NCBI RefSeq assembly: GCF_018873765.1 | Contig: NC_057917.1 | Coordinates: 53,437,464-53,501,463 of the forward strand | Origin: Telopea speciosissima | Taxonomy: Eukaryota; Streptophyta; Magnoliopsida; Proteales; Proteaceae | Length of the DNA: 64,000 bases | Reading direction: 5' to 3' | Part shown: one piece after another, positions 13,001 through 24,382 of the stretch | How the letters are laid out: each line of letters begins with the position of its first letter | Numbering within the stretch: the first letter of the stretch is position 1 | Program-made: the position numbers and the translations under genes | The notes under the pieces: model-generated | Told to the model about the DNA's origin: nothing | What the model saw: only the letters and a program-made list of their open reading frames with translations | Database searches by the model: none

Positions 13001-16000
13001 AAAGGGAGAGTCCCCGTTGGGTGCAGATGGGGATTCACGATCAAGTTCAAGTCCGATGGTACCGTGGAGAGATATAAGGCAAGACTTGTCGCTAAGGGTT
13101 ATACACAGTGTATGGCATTGACTTTCAGAAACCTTTGCTCCAAGTGGCAAGCACAACTCCATCCGGGTACTTCTCTCAATGGCAGCAAATCTTGATTGGC
13201 CTTTGTACCAACCGGATGTGAAGAATGCATTCTTACATGGTGACCTAGAAGAAGAAGTGTATATGCATCCTCCTCCTAGGTTCAAGCATCTGGTGCCGGT
13301 GGGAAAGTGTGTCGTCTTAGGAAGGCTCTTTATGGACTCAAGCAGTCTCCTAAGGCTTGGTTTGAAAGATTTAGACAAGCTCTCTGCAAAACGGATATAC
13401 TCAAAGTCAAGCTGATCACACATTGTTTATACAAAGGAAGGACAGCACTATTACGGCTCTCATTGTTTATGTTGATGACATTGTGGTCACGGGAAATAGT
13501 GAAGCCGAAATCTCAAAGCTTAAACTTTACTTGTCTCGTGAGTTTGAGATCGAGGACCTCGGTCCATTGAAGTATTTCACGGGGATTGAGGTTTCTAGAT
13601 CCAAGCAAGGATCAATGTTTGTCAAAGGAAGTTTGTTCTTGATCTCCTTACGAGAGACAGGCTACTTGGGATGTAAACCAGTCTCCTCCCCATTGAGCGA
13701 GAATCACGGACTAGGGGAAGATTGTGGTAAACCGCTTGTGGATGCTGAAAAATACCGAGAGATTAGTAGCGAGTTAATCTACCTTTCCCTCACTGAGACT
13801 GACATTACCTATCTTTGTGGGAGTGGTGAGTCGGTTTATGCATGCACCAAGGTGGGACATCTTGATGCAGTTGAGGATCCTCGGTACTTGAAGTCATGTC
13901 CTGGAAAGGGTCTTCTCTTTTCTAGGAATGGTAACTTGAGAATTGAAGTATATACGAGATGCAGATTGGGCGGGTCTATTTCGATAGAAGGTCCACCTCC
14001 GGATCTTGTACATTTGTTGGGGAAACTTAGTCACCTGGAGAAGCGAAGCAACTTTGTGGTAGCTAGGTCAAGTCTTGAACGAGGAATTTAGGGCCATGGC
14101 TCATGGTGTGTGTGAAATCTTGTGGTTGAAGAAACTTGTCCAAGAATTGGGGTTTGAGGCAGAGAACCTATGAGTCTATCTTTGTGACAACAAGGCAGCC
14201 ATAAGTATTGCACATAATCCGGTCCAACATGACCGGACAAAGCATGTTGAGGTTGTGGGCACTTCATCAAGGAGAAAATAGAGTCTAAGACTATTTGTAC
14301 CCCTTTTGTGAAGACAAGTGAACAAGTGGCAGACATATTCACCAAAGGACTTAGTTCTCATCACTTCAGTTTTATGTTAGACAAGCTGGGTATGTATGAC
14401 ATATACCACCCAGCTTGAGGGGGAGTGTTAAGAGTACTTAGTTTCAGGGGTATATTTGTACTTAGACACTTACTTATGTATTTTATGTGCTATTTGTATT
14501 AGGCTAAGGGCCTGAGTGTAATTAGATATTCTTCTCAATATAAGGCTGTTTGTCTCAAGTTGAGAGACATAACACATTACACCAAATCGTGTTTGAACTT
14601 TGCCTCCCTTGGAGCTTTGCTCCTCTCTTCTCTTTCTCCTCTAAAACCTAACAATGGTATCAGAGCATATTAACCAGTAATCTCTCTCTTTGAATCAGTG
14701 TTTTGATAGTCCATTAAGGATTATTATTGTTCTCTGGTTGCAGCAACCAATGCTGTCTACGTATTTTTTCTTTTTGCCCTAGATAATGATGCTACGAAAG
14801 TAAACTAGGGCACTATATAACTTATCCACTGCTGCTCATGAAAATTTATCGATTCAGACTTCAAGTTTTACTCATATGGTGGTTGCAGTTCTGATTTCTG
14901 GAGTTTTTCTTCAAGCTACAACTATCGGATATTATTCTCTATTCTGCCATCAGATGTTCCTGAAGTTTTGAGGGTTACTTCTACCCTTATAGAGACTCAA
15001 TCCATATTTTAAGGGTTTCTTGGGGCTTGATTTTCTGCAATCCAAAATCTACTCTACAGTAGGCGTCTGCTCCTTTTTTTGGTCTATTTTCAGACCCTAT
15101 ATTATTACAATTACTTCTTGGTTCAGGTATTTGATCAGCCTCAATTTCTGGGCATTTATTACCCTATCCTAGGGTCTCCTTCGACTGCACTTTCAAGCCA
15201 TTCTGACTTGTGGTTCTTGAAATCTTTAAAATCTCTCAAGATCTGAGTTTTTTCAACTCTGTTTTTAGGAATTGTTACTGCCAGCTAGTATCTGTGAAGG
15301 TTTTCTTGATGCCGATCTCTTTTAGCAATATATTTGGACTGCCTGAGTGTACTACTAGAGTTTTTGGCTCGTTGATTGATGCTTGGTTTGATTCCTTTAT
15401 TACCTGTCTGTGTAATGGCTGACCCGAAAGTTCCAGATGATAATGTTCACATTCAGATTACTAGTATTAAACTCAACAGAGTATCTAACTATATGTTATG
15501 GGCTCAAGCTGTCCAAGTTTACATTCATGCCAAGAGGAAGATGAAATATCTTACATCTGACCCCCCTCCCCATCTGCTGACTCTAAAGACCCCACTGCCA
15601 TGACAGCCTATGAAGAGTAGATGAGTGAAGATTCCAAACTCAAGATTTGGTTGTGGAACATTATGGATCCAGTCATTGCCGCTATATTATGTTCCACACT
15701 ACTGCCAACGGAGTTTAGGATGAAAGGAGAGTTTAGGTGATAAATCATTGATTTGAGTACTTCAGCAGCTACAAGGGCATCATTGAAGAACTCCAGATCC
15801 ATCAGCCTCTCACTACTGATCTGGAACAACTGAAGATTCAGAGGACCAAATTTCATGTTGCGAAGTTTATGTCTGGTCTACATCCTGACTATCAGTCTGT
15901 CAAGAGTCGGCTACTTGCCAAGGAAAAAGTACCATCTCTGAATGAGACTTTTTCACATGCAGCGTATGGTATGTAACCAAGTTTGCAGCGTAGTCCATTA

Positions 16001-19000
16001 CCCATCTTGAGTGTGAAGCCTGCGAATTGGGAAACATCATAGATCATCATTTCCCCTTAGGAGTATTTCTAGGAGTCTGTCTTTATTTCATTTGATTCAT
16101 TCTGATATTTGGGGTCCATGTTACATTAGTAATAGATTTGGTTTTTATTACTTTGTTACTTTTATGGATGATCACTCCCATTTGACTTAGTTTTATTTAT
16201 TGAAAGATCATTTCGAATTTCTTATTGCCTTTAAGAATTTTACCATGAAATAAAAACTCAGTTTGATGTGTCTATCAAAATTTTTTGATCTAATAATGTT
16301 CTTGAATATACTCAAAATGAGATTTTTCAAATTTTCTTGGATAATGGTATGATTCATCAAACGAGTTGTCCCATACCCCTTAATAAAAAGGGGTGGCTGA
16401 ATGTAAAAGTCGACACTTATTAGAAGTTTCTCGATCCCTTTTGATTCACATGCAGGTTCCCAAACACTTTTGGTGTGATGCTGTTCTTACTGCTTGTTTT
16501 CTTATTAACATGATGCCCTCTTCTGTACTAGATAACCAGTCCCCGTTCTCTGTGCTTTACCCTAATGATTCTCTTTTTCCTCTTCCGCCACGAGTTTTTG
16601 GTTGCGTATGTTTTATTCATATTTTACAACTTCATGTCAATAAGTTGTCTCCCCAAGTGGATAAATGCACTTTTCTTGGTTATTCTAGGACTCAGAAGGG
16701 CTATAAGTGCTACGATCCTATTTCTCATAGGCAGCATGTTAGTGCTAATGTTATTCCTTCGAGGATACATCATATTACTCTCCTCCACTAACGTTTCTCG
16801 CTCCTCCACTAACTTCTCCTGCGGTTCTGACAATCCTCCTATTCATAGTTCGAAAACTCGTTTCATTTCGGTGTTTCGGGCTGACCGAAATATCCGAAAA
16901 TATTTCGGTCGAAATTTTGCATTTTTCTGTTATGTTTCGGTAGGTCATTTCGATGGGTTTTAGGCCAAATTAAGGCCTGAAACTTCATAGAAACCCTATT
17001 TAAGGCTATATAAACACATTTAAATGTTCGCACTGCAAAAATAGTCACCCAAAGTGGTGTTTTGGATTTGCACCATTGATTGGCAATGTACGGTCAAATC
17101 CTAATGTATAACTTAATTAATTACACATACACATTGTTTAAGACTTTAAGTACTAGAGGACATAATAAATTAATGATTAATAAGCAATTTAAACAAGTAA
17201 ATTGACTTAGAAGTTGGAAACATAAAGTGAATGACTCATAAGTAATAACTTAAGTCATAATATTAAGTACAATAAATAAATAACAAGTTAAGAAGATGAT
17301 ATCAATATGACAATATCCCCAATAGTCCAATACAAGTCAAGTAGTCATCTAGTAACTCAAATGTTTACAAATATTCTAATAATAATACTCTGGCGTCCAG
17401 GATCGACCCAACTCATAGTCTGATGGAGCCGACATGCATTGTTCTCTGACGTCATAGTATAGGAGAAGAAATGACCGAGACTAACGATGAGAAAAAAACC
17501 CAAAAAAACCAGAGCTTGTTAAGTCTTGGTCGAAATTTCGACCGAGACTAACGAGTTTTGGTATTTATAAAGCTACTTTTGAAAAAGGAATCTCGATATC
17601 TCGCAAGATTTTGATTTTGTCTCGAGATATCGCGAGATGGTCAAAATTTCGACCGAGTTTTTGCATTTTTTTTATTCGAGCTGCTGTTTCGTTTCGGACA
17701 GATCGAGATACTCGAAATATTCGAGATCTCGACCGAGATTTCACGAGATTTAGTACTATGCTCCTATTCCTTCCCTTATTCCATTAGATGCTAAACCACT
17801 GCAGGTGTATCAACGGTGACAAAACATTGTGCCTCCTACTTCAAGTCTGGTCCCTGCTCTACCCGCCATACAAGCTGATCCTAGTTCTACAGTCCCTCCT
17901 GACCTTCCAGTTGCCCTCCAAAAAGGTCTCGCGTTCCTGCACTCACAAATATCTGACTACCTACCCTATTGAGGGTTATGTGTCAATTTCTCATCTTCCA
18001 TCTCCATTTCACAATTTTACTTTTTCTTTGTCTACTAACTTTGTTCCTTAAAATCAGGCTGGAATCTGGCTATAGACATAGAAATGGATGCCTTACTATC
18101 TCGCCAGACATGGACTCTAGTGGATTTAACTCCAGGTAAAGATCTTATGAAGTGTCGTTGGGTGTACACCATCAAGTACAATCTCGATAGTACTGTTGAA
18201 CATCTTAAGGCATGGTTGGTTGCGAAAGGGTACACTCAGACATATATAGAGTGGATTATTTTGAGACATTCTCTCCTGTTTCCCGTTTGAATTCAGTTCG
18301 TGTTCTCATCTCTGTAGCAGTTAATTTAGACTGCCCCCTTTAGCAGATGCACATCAAGAATGTATTCTTATATGGTGACCTTGGAGTCCCTGTGCGGCAC
18401 AAGAACTCCAAGATCATAAGTATTTCCTTAGCATTGAGGTCCTACAAAGTAACAAATGGATTAGTCGGTCACAGAGAAAGTATGTATTAACTTATTAAAT
18501 GAAATAGACATGCTTGCTTCCAAGCTTGTTGACACCCCTATGTACCCCCATCAGAAGTTTGGAACTGATGATGGAGAAGACCTTGTAGCCAAGCACCAAT
18601 ATAGGAGACTAACAGGCAAACTCATTTAACTGTTACTAGGCCTGATATATCATTTGCAGTTGGTGTCATCAGTCAGTTTATGCAATCACCAAAGAAGATT
18701 CACTAGGAGGCAGCATGTCGAATCCTAAAGTATCTGAAAGGGGCTCCAGGAAAGCGGCTCATTTATAGACCTCATTAGAGTGTTGATCCAGTAAAGTTCT
18801 CTGATGCTGACTAAGCGGGTGCTGATGATGTTAGAAGGTCTACCAACTGTGGCTAGGTCCAGTGTCGAGGCTGAGTATCTAGCTATGACTCATACTGCAG
18901 CCGAACTAATGTGGTTGATGTCGTTACTCCAAGAGTTGGGGTTTCCAGTTACCACTCCTATGAAGATGTTTTGTGATAATCAAGCTGCTATCTACATTGC

Positions 19001-22000
19001 TAGTAAGTCAATGTTCCATGAGATAACTAAGTATGTTGAGATTGACTGTCATTTTATGAGGAATGCTGTCATGAACAAGCTGATTGCCACTCTGTTTGTT
19101 GCTTCAGTCGATCAACTTGGTGATGTCTTCACCAAGCCTCTGTTTGGTCCTGCCTTCCGGAAGATCTGTTCCAGGCTGGACATAGTGATCAATATGCTCC
19201 AGCTTGAGGGGGAGTGTTAAACCGTGAGTATTGGGTATTACATATACACCATGATAGGGGGAGTCTCTCTATTGTGGGATAGTTTCTATTAGATGGGTTT
19301 TAGTAGTCTATTTGTTTTATTAGACTAGGAATCTCATTCTCCAGATAACTTCTCTTTAATCACTTTCCTATTCTGATTAGGAAAGTCTTTGTTCTCTAAA
19401 CTATTCTTATGTAATTGGTTTGATCTATATATAGCCGTACAGAGGGAGGCTAGAGGTATCAGTTGTTAGACTCTCTAACAGCCTTCTCTCCCTTCTTCCC
19501 ATCAGTTACTGGTTTCTAAGCTTTGTTACTGTCACACCATTAGGATTACTTGTTGAACACCAATGAACTCTTCTTCCTTGAATCCCTTGATCTTGATGTG
19601 AAACTACTCTCTTTTTTTTTACTCTTAGCTTTTAGAAGTTCAATAGTATCAAAGCATGACCCTACTTCCACTCATAGTTGTCAAGGCGTCGCCTAGGCGT
19701 CCAGGCCGCCTTGGTCGACTTGGTCGCCTTGGGCACCTAGGCGGCACCTTAGGCACCTTGTTGGTGTTGCCTGGATTTTGGACCCTCTCCACTGCCTTGG
19801 TTCGCCTAGGCGCCGTGACAACTATGCTTCCACTACATGTCCTAAATGCCAGTATGCCACTTTGTACCAAGCTCTTACTACTTACAACTCATACCTGACA
19901 GGCGCCATATATTTCTTGTACAACGGGAAACTGTAAGTGCAATCAAGTACAAATTCGGGTTCATTAACACATATAAAAACTAACCTCGGAAGAGTCAAGA
20001 GAAATTAATGTTGGCCAATTATTGAAAACTTAATAAAAATTATTAAAATTTATGCAACATCTAATGTTGGCCAATTATTGATCATAAATTTAATATTGAC
20101 TTCAAAAATGAGAAACTAACCTCGGAAGAAAGTGAGAGAATGTGATTATGCTCTCACACAATCTTTGGATGTCCCTGACCAGAATCCTGTTCTTCTCATT
20201 CATTGCATCAAAGTATACAGCAAGGGCAAAATCCTTGCTCGAAAGTCTATCAGGCCACTTGCATGCATGGAAGTCCTTACATGCCTGCACATATTCAAAT
20301 ATCATTATGGGCATAGAAGAAAACCACAAGTAGAATGCATGAGAGCTCACAAAAAACCTGAAGTCCCTAAGCTTAAAAACATTATCCAATAGTCACTTTG
20401 AATAACACGTATAAATACTGAAAAAAGAAAATCAAACCTTCACTCTATGGCTATAAAATTCTGCATGGCAACCCCGCAAAAAAGAAAAAATGCACCAAAG
20501 GGTCTTATCATCTCAAGAGTGAACTAACTATCCCAATAACTAAAGGCAAATAGAAAACAGTTTTCCCACCTTTTGGTAGAAGCTAATTAACTTAGAAACA
20601 AAATTTATCACCTACAATAAATGCAAAAACAGTAAGATGCAACATGCTTAAAAGATGTATATCGATTCCTGTTTACCCTGAGTGGAAGAAAGAAAAGTAT
20701 GCATTTAAATCCAATTTTTACATGTTTAAATCCTAGAAAAAGACTTATTCAGAGTTTGAATCTTAGAGTTGGATTAAATTGTCAGATCTTAAAATTATAC
20801 GAATCCTAGGTTATTTAGTTTATACCAAGTTAAAGTGACCCTTTAATGGCCAAAGAAACAAGGGCAGTTTTGACAATTTCCCATAAGCGATTCAAACCTA
20901 AGAATTCAATTAAAGTATTCTTTAATAGACAACTAATAGGGCAGGTTTGTCTTTTTCTCTTTTTGATGCAGAAGAAATAAATCAGTTTTGACAATCTTTC
21001 AGAAAACAATTACCACATACTGGTCTCTACCTTTTATTTTTTCCTTTTTTTAACAAATATTTCTGTACTTGTTTTAGAGGTCCATTTATATCTTTTATCC
21101 CATTCACACTGGAGAAGTGCAGTTTAGTTGGGTTGTGGTCTTCTTCACAAGCAGCCTAGAATAAGGATAAGAATAAGAGCTTACATATGCAAGCATAGAC
21201 TTCAAGGGACTTCAGAAAGCACAGACTGTCTTTCTTTTTGTTCCCTCCCCTACAGTCCTACCTCAAGTAGGAAACCTTTCCCTTTTTTGTTTTCTCCTTT
21301 CAAAAGCCCACAGCTTGCTCTTTCATTATCTGTGCTGGACTAGGTTTTTTTTTCTTCTTTATTTCCTTTTTCAATTCGAAAAGATGTCTAGGCAACTTAT
21401 AGACATAACTTGAGAGCTTCACAAGAGGAATAAGGGGATGTTTGATGTCAAAGTTTCAGATGTATTAAAATCTATTTGGATATTGGCTTGAAATTATTCG
21501 ATAGGGCTTATTTTCACTATGAATTTAGCAGGTTGCCAGGTTGTAAGAACATTTTTTGGAGTAACTGGAGGAATATTGTATTGGAGGGTGAGAAGCAGGT
21601 TTTATGTGAATCTTATGTCAATTTATTTAGAGTTCCATACATTGTAGAGTCAAAATTACACATATGAGACACTATACTTGAACAGTTTCGACATCATCTA
21701 TATCACTTCAGGTTCTGTTGCCAATTACCAAAAAAAATAAATATATAAATAAAATTATGTCATCACAATCAATGCCTTTGAACCCTTACTAGGAGAAAGA
21801 AAGTGATTCACCATCTCCAAAGAGGGAATGTAGATCCCCTGAATGTCCTTCTCTCTATCAAAGCTCTGCCAAATGAATTAGTCAATTTAGAGAGGTAAAA
21901 GCAGCATGTTACTTCAACTGAACGATCTTTACTCTATATTACCAAAAAAGTTCAATTAATGTAATCAGCATCTAATCACCTCATGGTACCAAGAAAACAA

Positions 22001-23032
22001 AGGAATGAACCCCAGACCATCCACGATCTTAGGACCGGTTTCAACTCCAATTCTTCTACATGCATCAAGTAATGCGTTCAACTTTTCAATTGAATCAACC
22101 TGAAAAGTACAAAGTCAGACTAAATATTGAGAAGATATTTCATATGTAGAAATATAAAGCATCATTCTCAGAAGAAATTGGAAATATGAGGTTCAACAGA
22201 TATTTTTTAATGAAATAACCAGCCCTGAAACCGACATGTATGATCTGATCCTTCACACAAGATATAGATGATACCGTGGGAAAAATGTTTCTAGTCAATG
22301 AAAATTCATTAAAATTTAAAAACATGCAATTTATACAAGAGAATTGGAATACAATTACAGGGAAGAACTAACTGAAAAACACAATATTTATGTTTAAAAT
22401 TTTTATTATTTTATGAATGAAACATGTCTACCTTGCAAGAATGTGGAACTCTTATCATTACACTATAGTAACAAGCATTTTTTTTTTCCCAATTGATATA
22501 TGAACAGAAAATTGAAAGTGCAATCAGGTGATTCGTTAAAATGTTGTTTCTGGAAAGATCTAATGTGTAAGATGGAAGTCCATTCCATCCTTTATGATGC
22601 TACTACAGAAGATTAATGAGTAGATCGTAAGTTGCTTACATAATCCTCTCCTCGACACCAGAGGTCATGGTTTCCAGGTACATAGAAGACATGCATGAAT
22701 CTTTCTCTCAATAGAGACATTGTCAACACAAAGGTCTTGTACATCTCGGCCACATCACCCGCAACAAGAAGAATATCCTTCTTGTATCCCACAGCTGATA
22801 AGCATTTCACCCAAGCCATGTTTTCTGAGTAATCAGTGTGCAAATCAGAAAGCACAAAAACCCGAGGCCCAGTTGCCTCTCCATGATCAGAAGGCAATAT
22901 TTCAGGTCTTCTAATGTAATTTCTTCTTATTTCTTTCTTGTCTCTTTTGGGGATGAAACGATCCGAAATGTACTTGGGCCAGTTGCACTCTTGAGGTAAA
23001 CTCACACAGGATGGGAAGAACCCCACCACCAT
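327..23032 (-). CDS. calcineurin-like metallophosphoesterase, six coding exons, giant intron
   Basis: Spliced gene with coding exons 22640-23032, 21980-22099, 21812-21865, 20121-20284, 1235-1411 and 327-534. All introns are GT/AG and the phases agree, giving 371 codons. Metallophosphatase metal-site motifs occur in order: SDLH at residues 62-65, GD at 92-93, GNHD at 120-123 and GHTH near 289-292. The last motif and the conserved C-terminal end come from exons 5 and 6. The fold hydrolyses phosphoester bonds with a two-metal centre; the substrate of this plant subfamily is not evident. The start at 23032 is the first ATG after a probable acceptor (CAG) ending the 5' UTR intron. An in-frame ATG at 23083 lies before that acceptor and is less likely. 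No signal peptide or membrane segment is obvious. The odd feature is the 18.7-kb intron between exons 4 and 5. A truncated copy lies at 43411-45784. The reading frame is intact, so I judge it functional. Confidence 0.88.
784..1019. repeat. A30 tract and T22 tract in intron 5
   Basis: An uninterrupted run of 30 A (784-813) and a run of 22 T (998-1019) lie about 185 bases apart in the 700-base intron between exons 5 and 6 of the phosphoesterase. They are complementary and could pair in RNA. They may equally be tails of two old retroposons. No element body is recognisable. Confidence 0.6.
2437..2629 (-). repeat. 3' LTR of copia element 1
   Basis: 193-base LTR, read on the minus strand from TGTTAGA to TTAACA. 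It is about 95% like its partner at 8180-8373. Confidence 0.92.
4064..4226. mobile_element. hAT-type MITE (CATAGTTGTCA family), copy 1
   Basis: 163-base GC-rich element with inverted ends related to CATAGTTGTCA (left end CATCGTTATCA) and a perfect 8-base target-site duplication, GAGCCACA (4056-4063 and 4227-4234). It sits in the RT region of copia element 1, so it inserted after that element. Related copies are at 19673-19826 and 59118-59211. The 8-base duplication points to hAT transposase mobilisation; there is no coding capacity. Confidence 0.85.
8180..8373 (-). repeat. 5' LTR of copia element 1
   Basis: 194-base LTR, TG...CA ended, directly followed (minus strand) by the initiator-Met primer-binding site at 8168-8179. 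The AGACC duplication adjoins its outer end. Confidence 0.92.
9044..9378 (+). repeat. 5' LTR of copia element 3
   Basis: 335-base LTR ending in GTCACA. Its first base has drifted from the expected T. The nested copia inserted exactly at its 3' border, within the primer-binding site. Confidence 0.85.
9383..9610 (+). repeat. 5' LTR of copia element 2
   Basis: 228-base LTR, TGTTAAGAG...CTAACA. I see no difference from the LTR at 14426-14653. Confidence 0.93.
14426..14653 (+). repeat. 3' LTR of copia element 2
   Basis: 228-base LTR directly after the purine tract. It looks identical to its partner and is followed by the ATGGT duplication and the displaced primer-binding site of element 3. Confidence 0.93.
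16844..17760. mobile_element. non-autonomous hAT-like element, 917 bases
   Basis: Inverted ends (CATAGTTCGAAAACTCG and, from the other end, CATAGTACTAAATCTCG) and a perfect 8-base duplication, CTCCTATT (16836-16843 and 17761-17768), inside copia element 3. The sub-terminal parts are rich in repeated words such as TTTCGG, GAAATTTCG and CGAGA; the AT-rich middle has no coding capacity. A 309-base relative lies at 57745-58053. The 8-base duplication assigns it to hAT. Confidence 0.85.
19215..19536 (+). repeat. 3' LTR of copia element 3
   Basis: 322-base LTR, TGTTAAACC...GTCACA, preceded by a GAGGGGGAG purine tract. It differs from 9044-9378 by roughly 30 substitutions plus indels. Confidence 0.88.
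19537..19960 (+). other. possible remnant of an older LTR-element leader
   Basis: Between the element 3 LTR and exon 4, AGTATCAAAGCATGA at 19645-19659 resembles an initiator-Met primer site. It is followed (after removing the MITE at 19673-19826) by sequence like a copia leader. No LTR pair or coding domain supports this, so it is a weak call. Confidence 0.25.
19673..19826. mobile_element. hAT-type MITE (CATAGTTGTCA family), copy 2
   Basis: 154-base element with CATAGTTGTCA ends (inverted at the far end) and a perfect 8-base duplication, CTTCCACT (19665-19672 and 19827-19834). It is GC-rich, with repeated GCCTTGG and GGCGCC words. This is the cleanest of the three copies and fixes the family as hAT-like. 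Confidence 0.9.
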
Positions 23033-23728
23033 GTGTATGATCTGGCAAAAGGTTCTTGTATCACAGTCATTACAGATATACAATCTTCAAGACTAAAGTT
23101 ATTAATCCCACAAGTACAATAAGTTGATAGGTACATTCACCCAAAAAAAAAAAGTTGATAGGTATGATTCAAATTTAGGCAAAAAATAAAATTCGTAGTA
23201 TATAAAAATCTGATTCCAACAAAGCAGGTCAAAAAAAGAGAACCTCGAAACGAAGATTCAGCAGAGTTTAGACTAATCCAGTTCCGAAAGAGCAGACGAA
23301 CCGCGTAGCCTGAGAAATGAAAAGTTTAAGGGAAAAAAAACTTCAATTCTCCAAAACACATAAGACCCATTGAAATTAAGAGCTAAAAATCAGAAATTTG
23401 ACAAGATGAAAGATAAAGATCTCAGGAATCCACGAAAGACAGCTAAAAGTGAAAAAGACGAAATTCTCAGAAAAATCAATGCGGAGCAACAGCTGCAATT
23501 TCCAGAAACAACTGAGTGATTGAGGAAGACGGGTTAAAAGATGAAACTTAGCAGCTGAAAACGGAAACAAACTGCATAGAAATTCGTAGATGATAACCTG
23601 AATAAAATGTCATTGGCATGATCAAGATGAACCCGAATAATGACTTTAATCCATTTCCCGCGAGGGAAAAAAAATTTCTCAGGTAGTCTAGTTATAAAGA
23701 GGAGGATTTGCAAGAGTCAACAAAAGTA

Positions 23729-23870
23729 CCTTTAACACAAGGCCATCGGAGACGCTTGGCAGACGAGGATAGAAGACAAATGAAATCGTGGGAGACGTTC
23801 GAATTTCGAAATTGAATGGAAAAGCGAATTGTGATTTGTGAAGCGAGCACCATGCACCTCACTTGCAGCC
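23729..23870 (-). promoter_or_regulatory. probable 5' UTR exon and promoter side of the phosphoesterase
   Basis: On the minus strand a CT-rich leader ends at a good donor (AAAG|GTACTT, donor at 23723-23728). Another candidate non-coding exon near 23240-23310 follows a CTCAG acceptor. The leader holds a very short upstream reading frame (ATG GCC TTG TGT TAA). This 5' part is absent from copy B, which leaves that copy without a promoter. Confidence 0.4.
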
Positions 23871-23917
23871 TCCCCGATCTAGTTGACTTCGACCTCAGCC
23901 AATTTTAGAATCGGGAT

Positions 23918-23939
23918 CCGGAACCGGAACCGGAACCGG
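23918..23939. repeat. (GGAACC)n microsatellite
   Basis: About three and a half perfect GGAACC units upstream of the phosphoesterase leader. Confidence 0.8.
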
Positions 23940-24165
23940 TCTGTTAGAATCGAATAGAATTTATTTTTTTTTCCCTCTTTCATTGGGTTTTGATTTTGAA
24001 AAGTGAAATTCTTGTCTCCATGTATCTTTGAGGAGTTGTATGAAATTACCAATAATGGGTTTATTTGTTGAGTTGTATAAAAACGATTGAAGGGTACCAA
24101 ATTTCGTATTGTAGGACTATACCTTCATGAGATTATAATTTTCTTCCCAACTTTAGTTGTTTCAG

Positions 24166-24382
24166 CCATGGTTCGTAATTTTGGATTGGATCGACTAATA
24201 TCATTTGGATCGGATCAGTATGGTATCGGTCGAGACTAATCTGATATCAATTCAATGGTACAACCAAAAGGTAAAAAGGTAATCAAAAACAATGTTTATT
24301 AAAAAGCAAGGGTAAATCTATCCATTCAAGACCGATCCAGATCGATTTTGGCCTTGACCGATCTGTAGATTAAGAACCATGG
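24166..24382. repeat. GATCGG-rich MITE-like repeat, copy 1
   Basis: Inverted ends CCATGGTTC(G/T)TAAT at both borders enclose repeated words (GGATCGG, GTATCGG, GATCGA). Related sequences at 51948-52133 and 63880-64000 share the words and, in the first case, an ACCATG-type end. The target-site duplication is unclear. Confidence 0.5.

Larger units (their letters stand above)
9383..14653 (+). mobile_element. Ty1-copia LTR retrotransposon 2, nested in element 3
   Basis: 5.3-kb Ty1-copia element inserted in the primer-binding site of element 3, with the perfect target-site duplication ATGGT (9378-9382 and 14654-14658). A primer site resembling TGGTATCGAGC starts at 9611, and a purine tract (TTGAGGGGGAG) lies just before the 3' LTR. 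Parts: gag (about 10140-11000, zinc knuckle near 10938), protease (about 11150-11500), integrase (about 11580-12480), RT (about 12860-13700) and RNase H (about 13900-14400). It is a fossil with many breaks (ten or more). Its two 228-base LTRs nevertheless look identical. Confidence 0.92.
9044..19536 (+). mobile_element. Ty1-copia LTR retrotransposon 3, host of a nested copia
   Basis: Old Ty1-copia element split by a younger one. Its 5' LTR is 9044-9378 and its 3' LTR is 19215-19536. Its initiator-Met primer site (TGGTATCAGAGC) now lies at 14655-14666, beyond the nested element. Internal remains in order: gag-like (about 15410-15900), integrase (about 16050-16790), RT (about 18060-18400) and RNase H with the terminal tract (about 18700-19214). 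A 917-base hAT-like element interrupts it at 16844-17760. It is heavily broken (well over ten breaks). The LTRs differ by roughly 9-10%, so it is the oldest of the four copias here. No clear target-site duplication is left. Confidence 0.88.
1412..20120 (-). other. 18.7-kb intron 4 of the phosphoesterase gene
   Basis: The donor (GTTAGT) directly follows exon 4 and the acceptor (CATAG) directly precedes exon 5. The AG|G codon restored across it is the arginine that the family has before its QELCPEK motif. Nearly all of the intron is mobile DNA: a copia element at 2437-8373, a second copia at 9044-19536 carrying a third copia at 9383-14653, and three hAT-like elements. The stretches 1412-2431, 8374-9043 and 19961-20120 hold nothing I recognise. 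The outer intron ends look ordinary, so splicing may persist despite its length. Confidence 0.8.

Noticed and set aside
14655-14666. Initiator-Met tRNA-like match as an RNA gene
   Set aside because: Only the 12-base primer-binding complement of copia element 3 is present.
19215-19541. Target-site duplication for copia element 3
   Set aside because: The 5-base flanks (TCCCC before 9044, CCATT after 19536) do not match.
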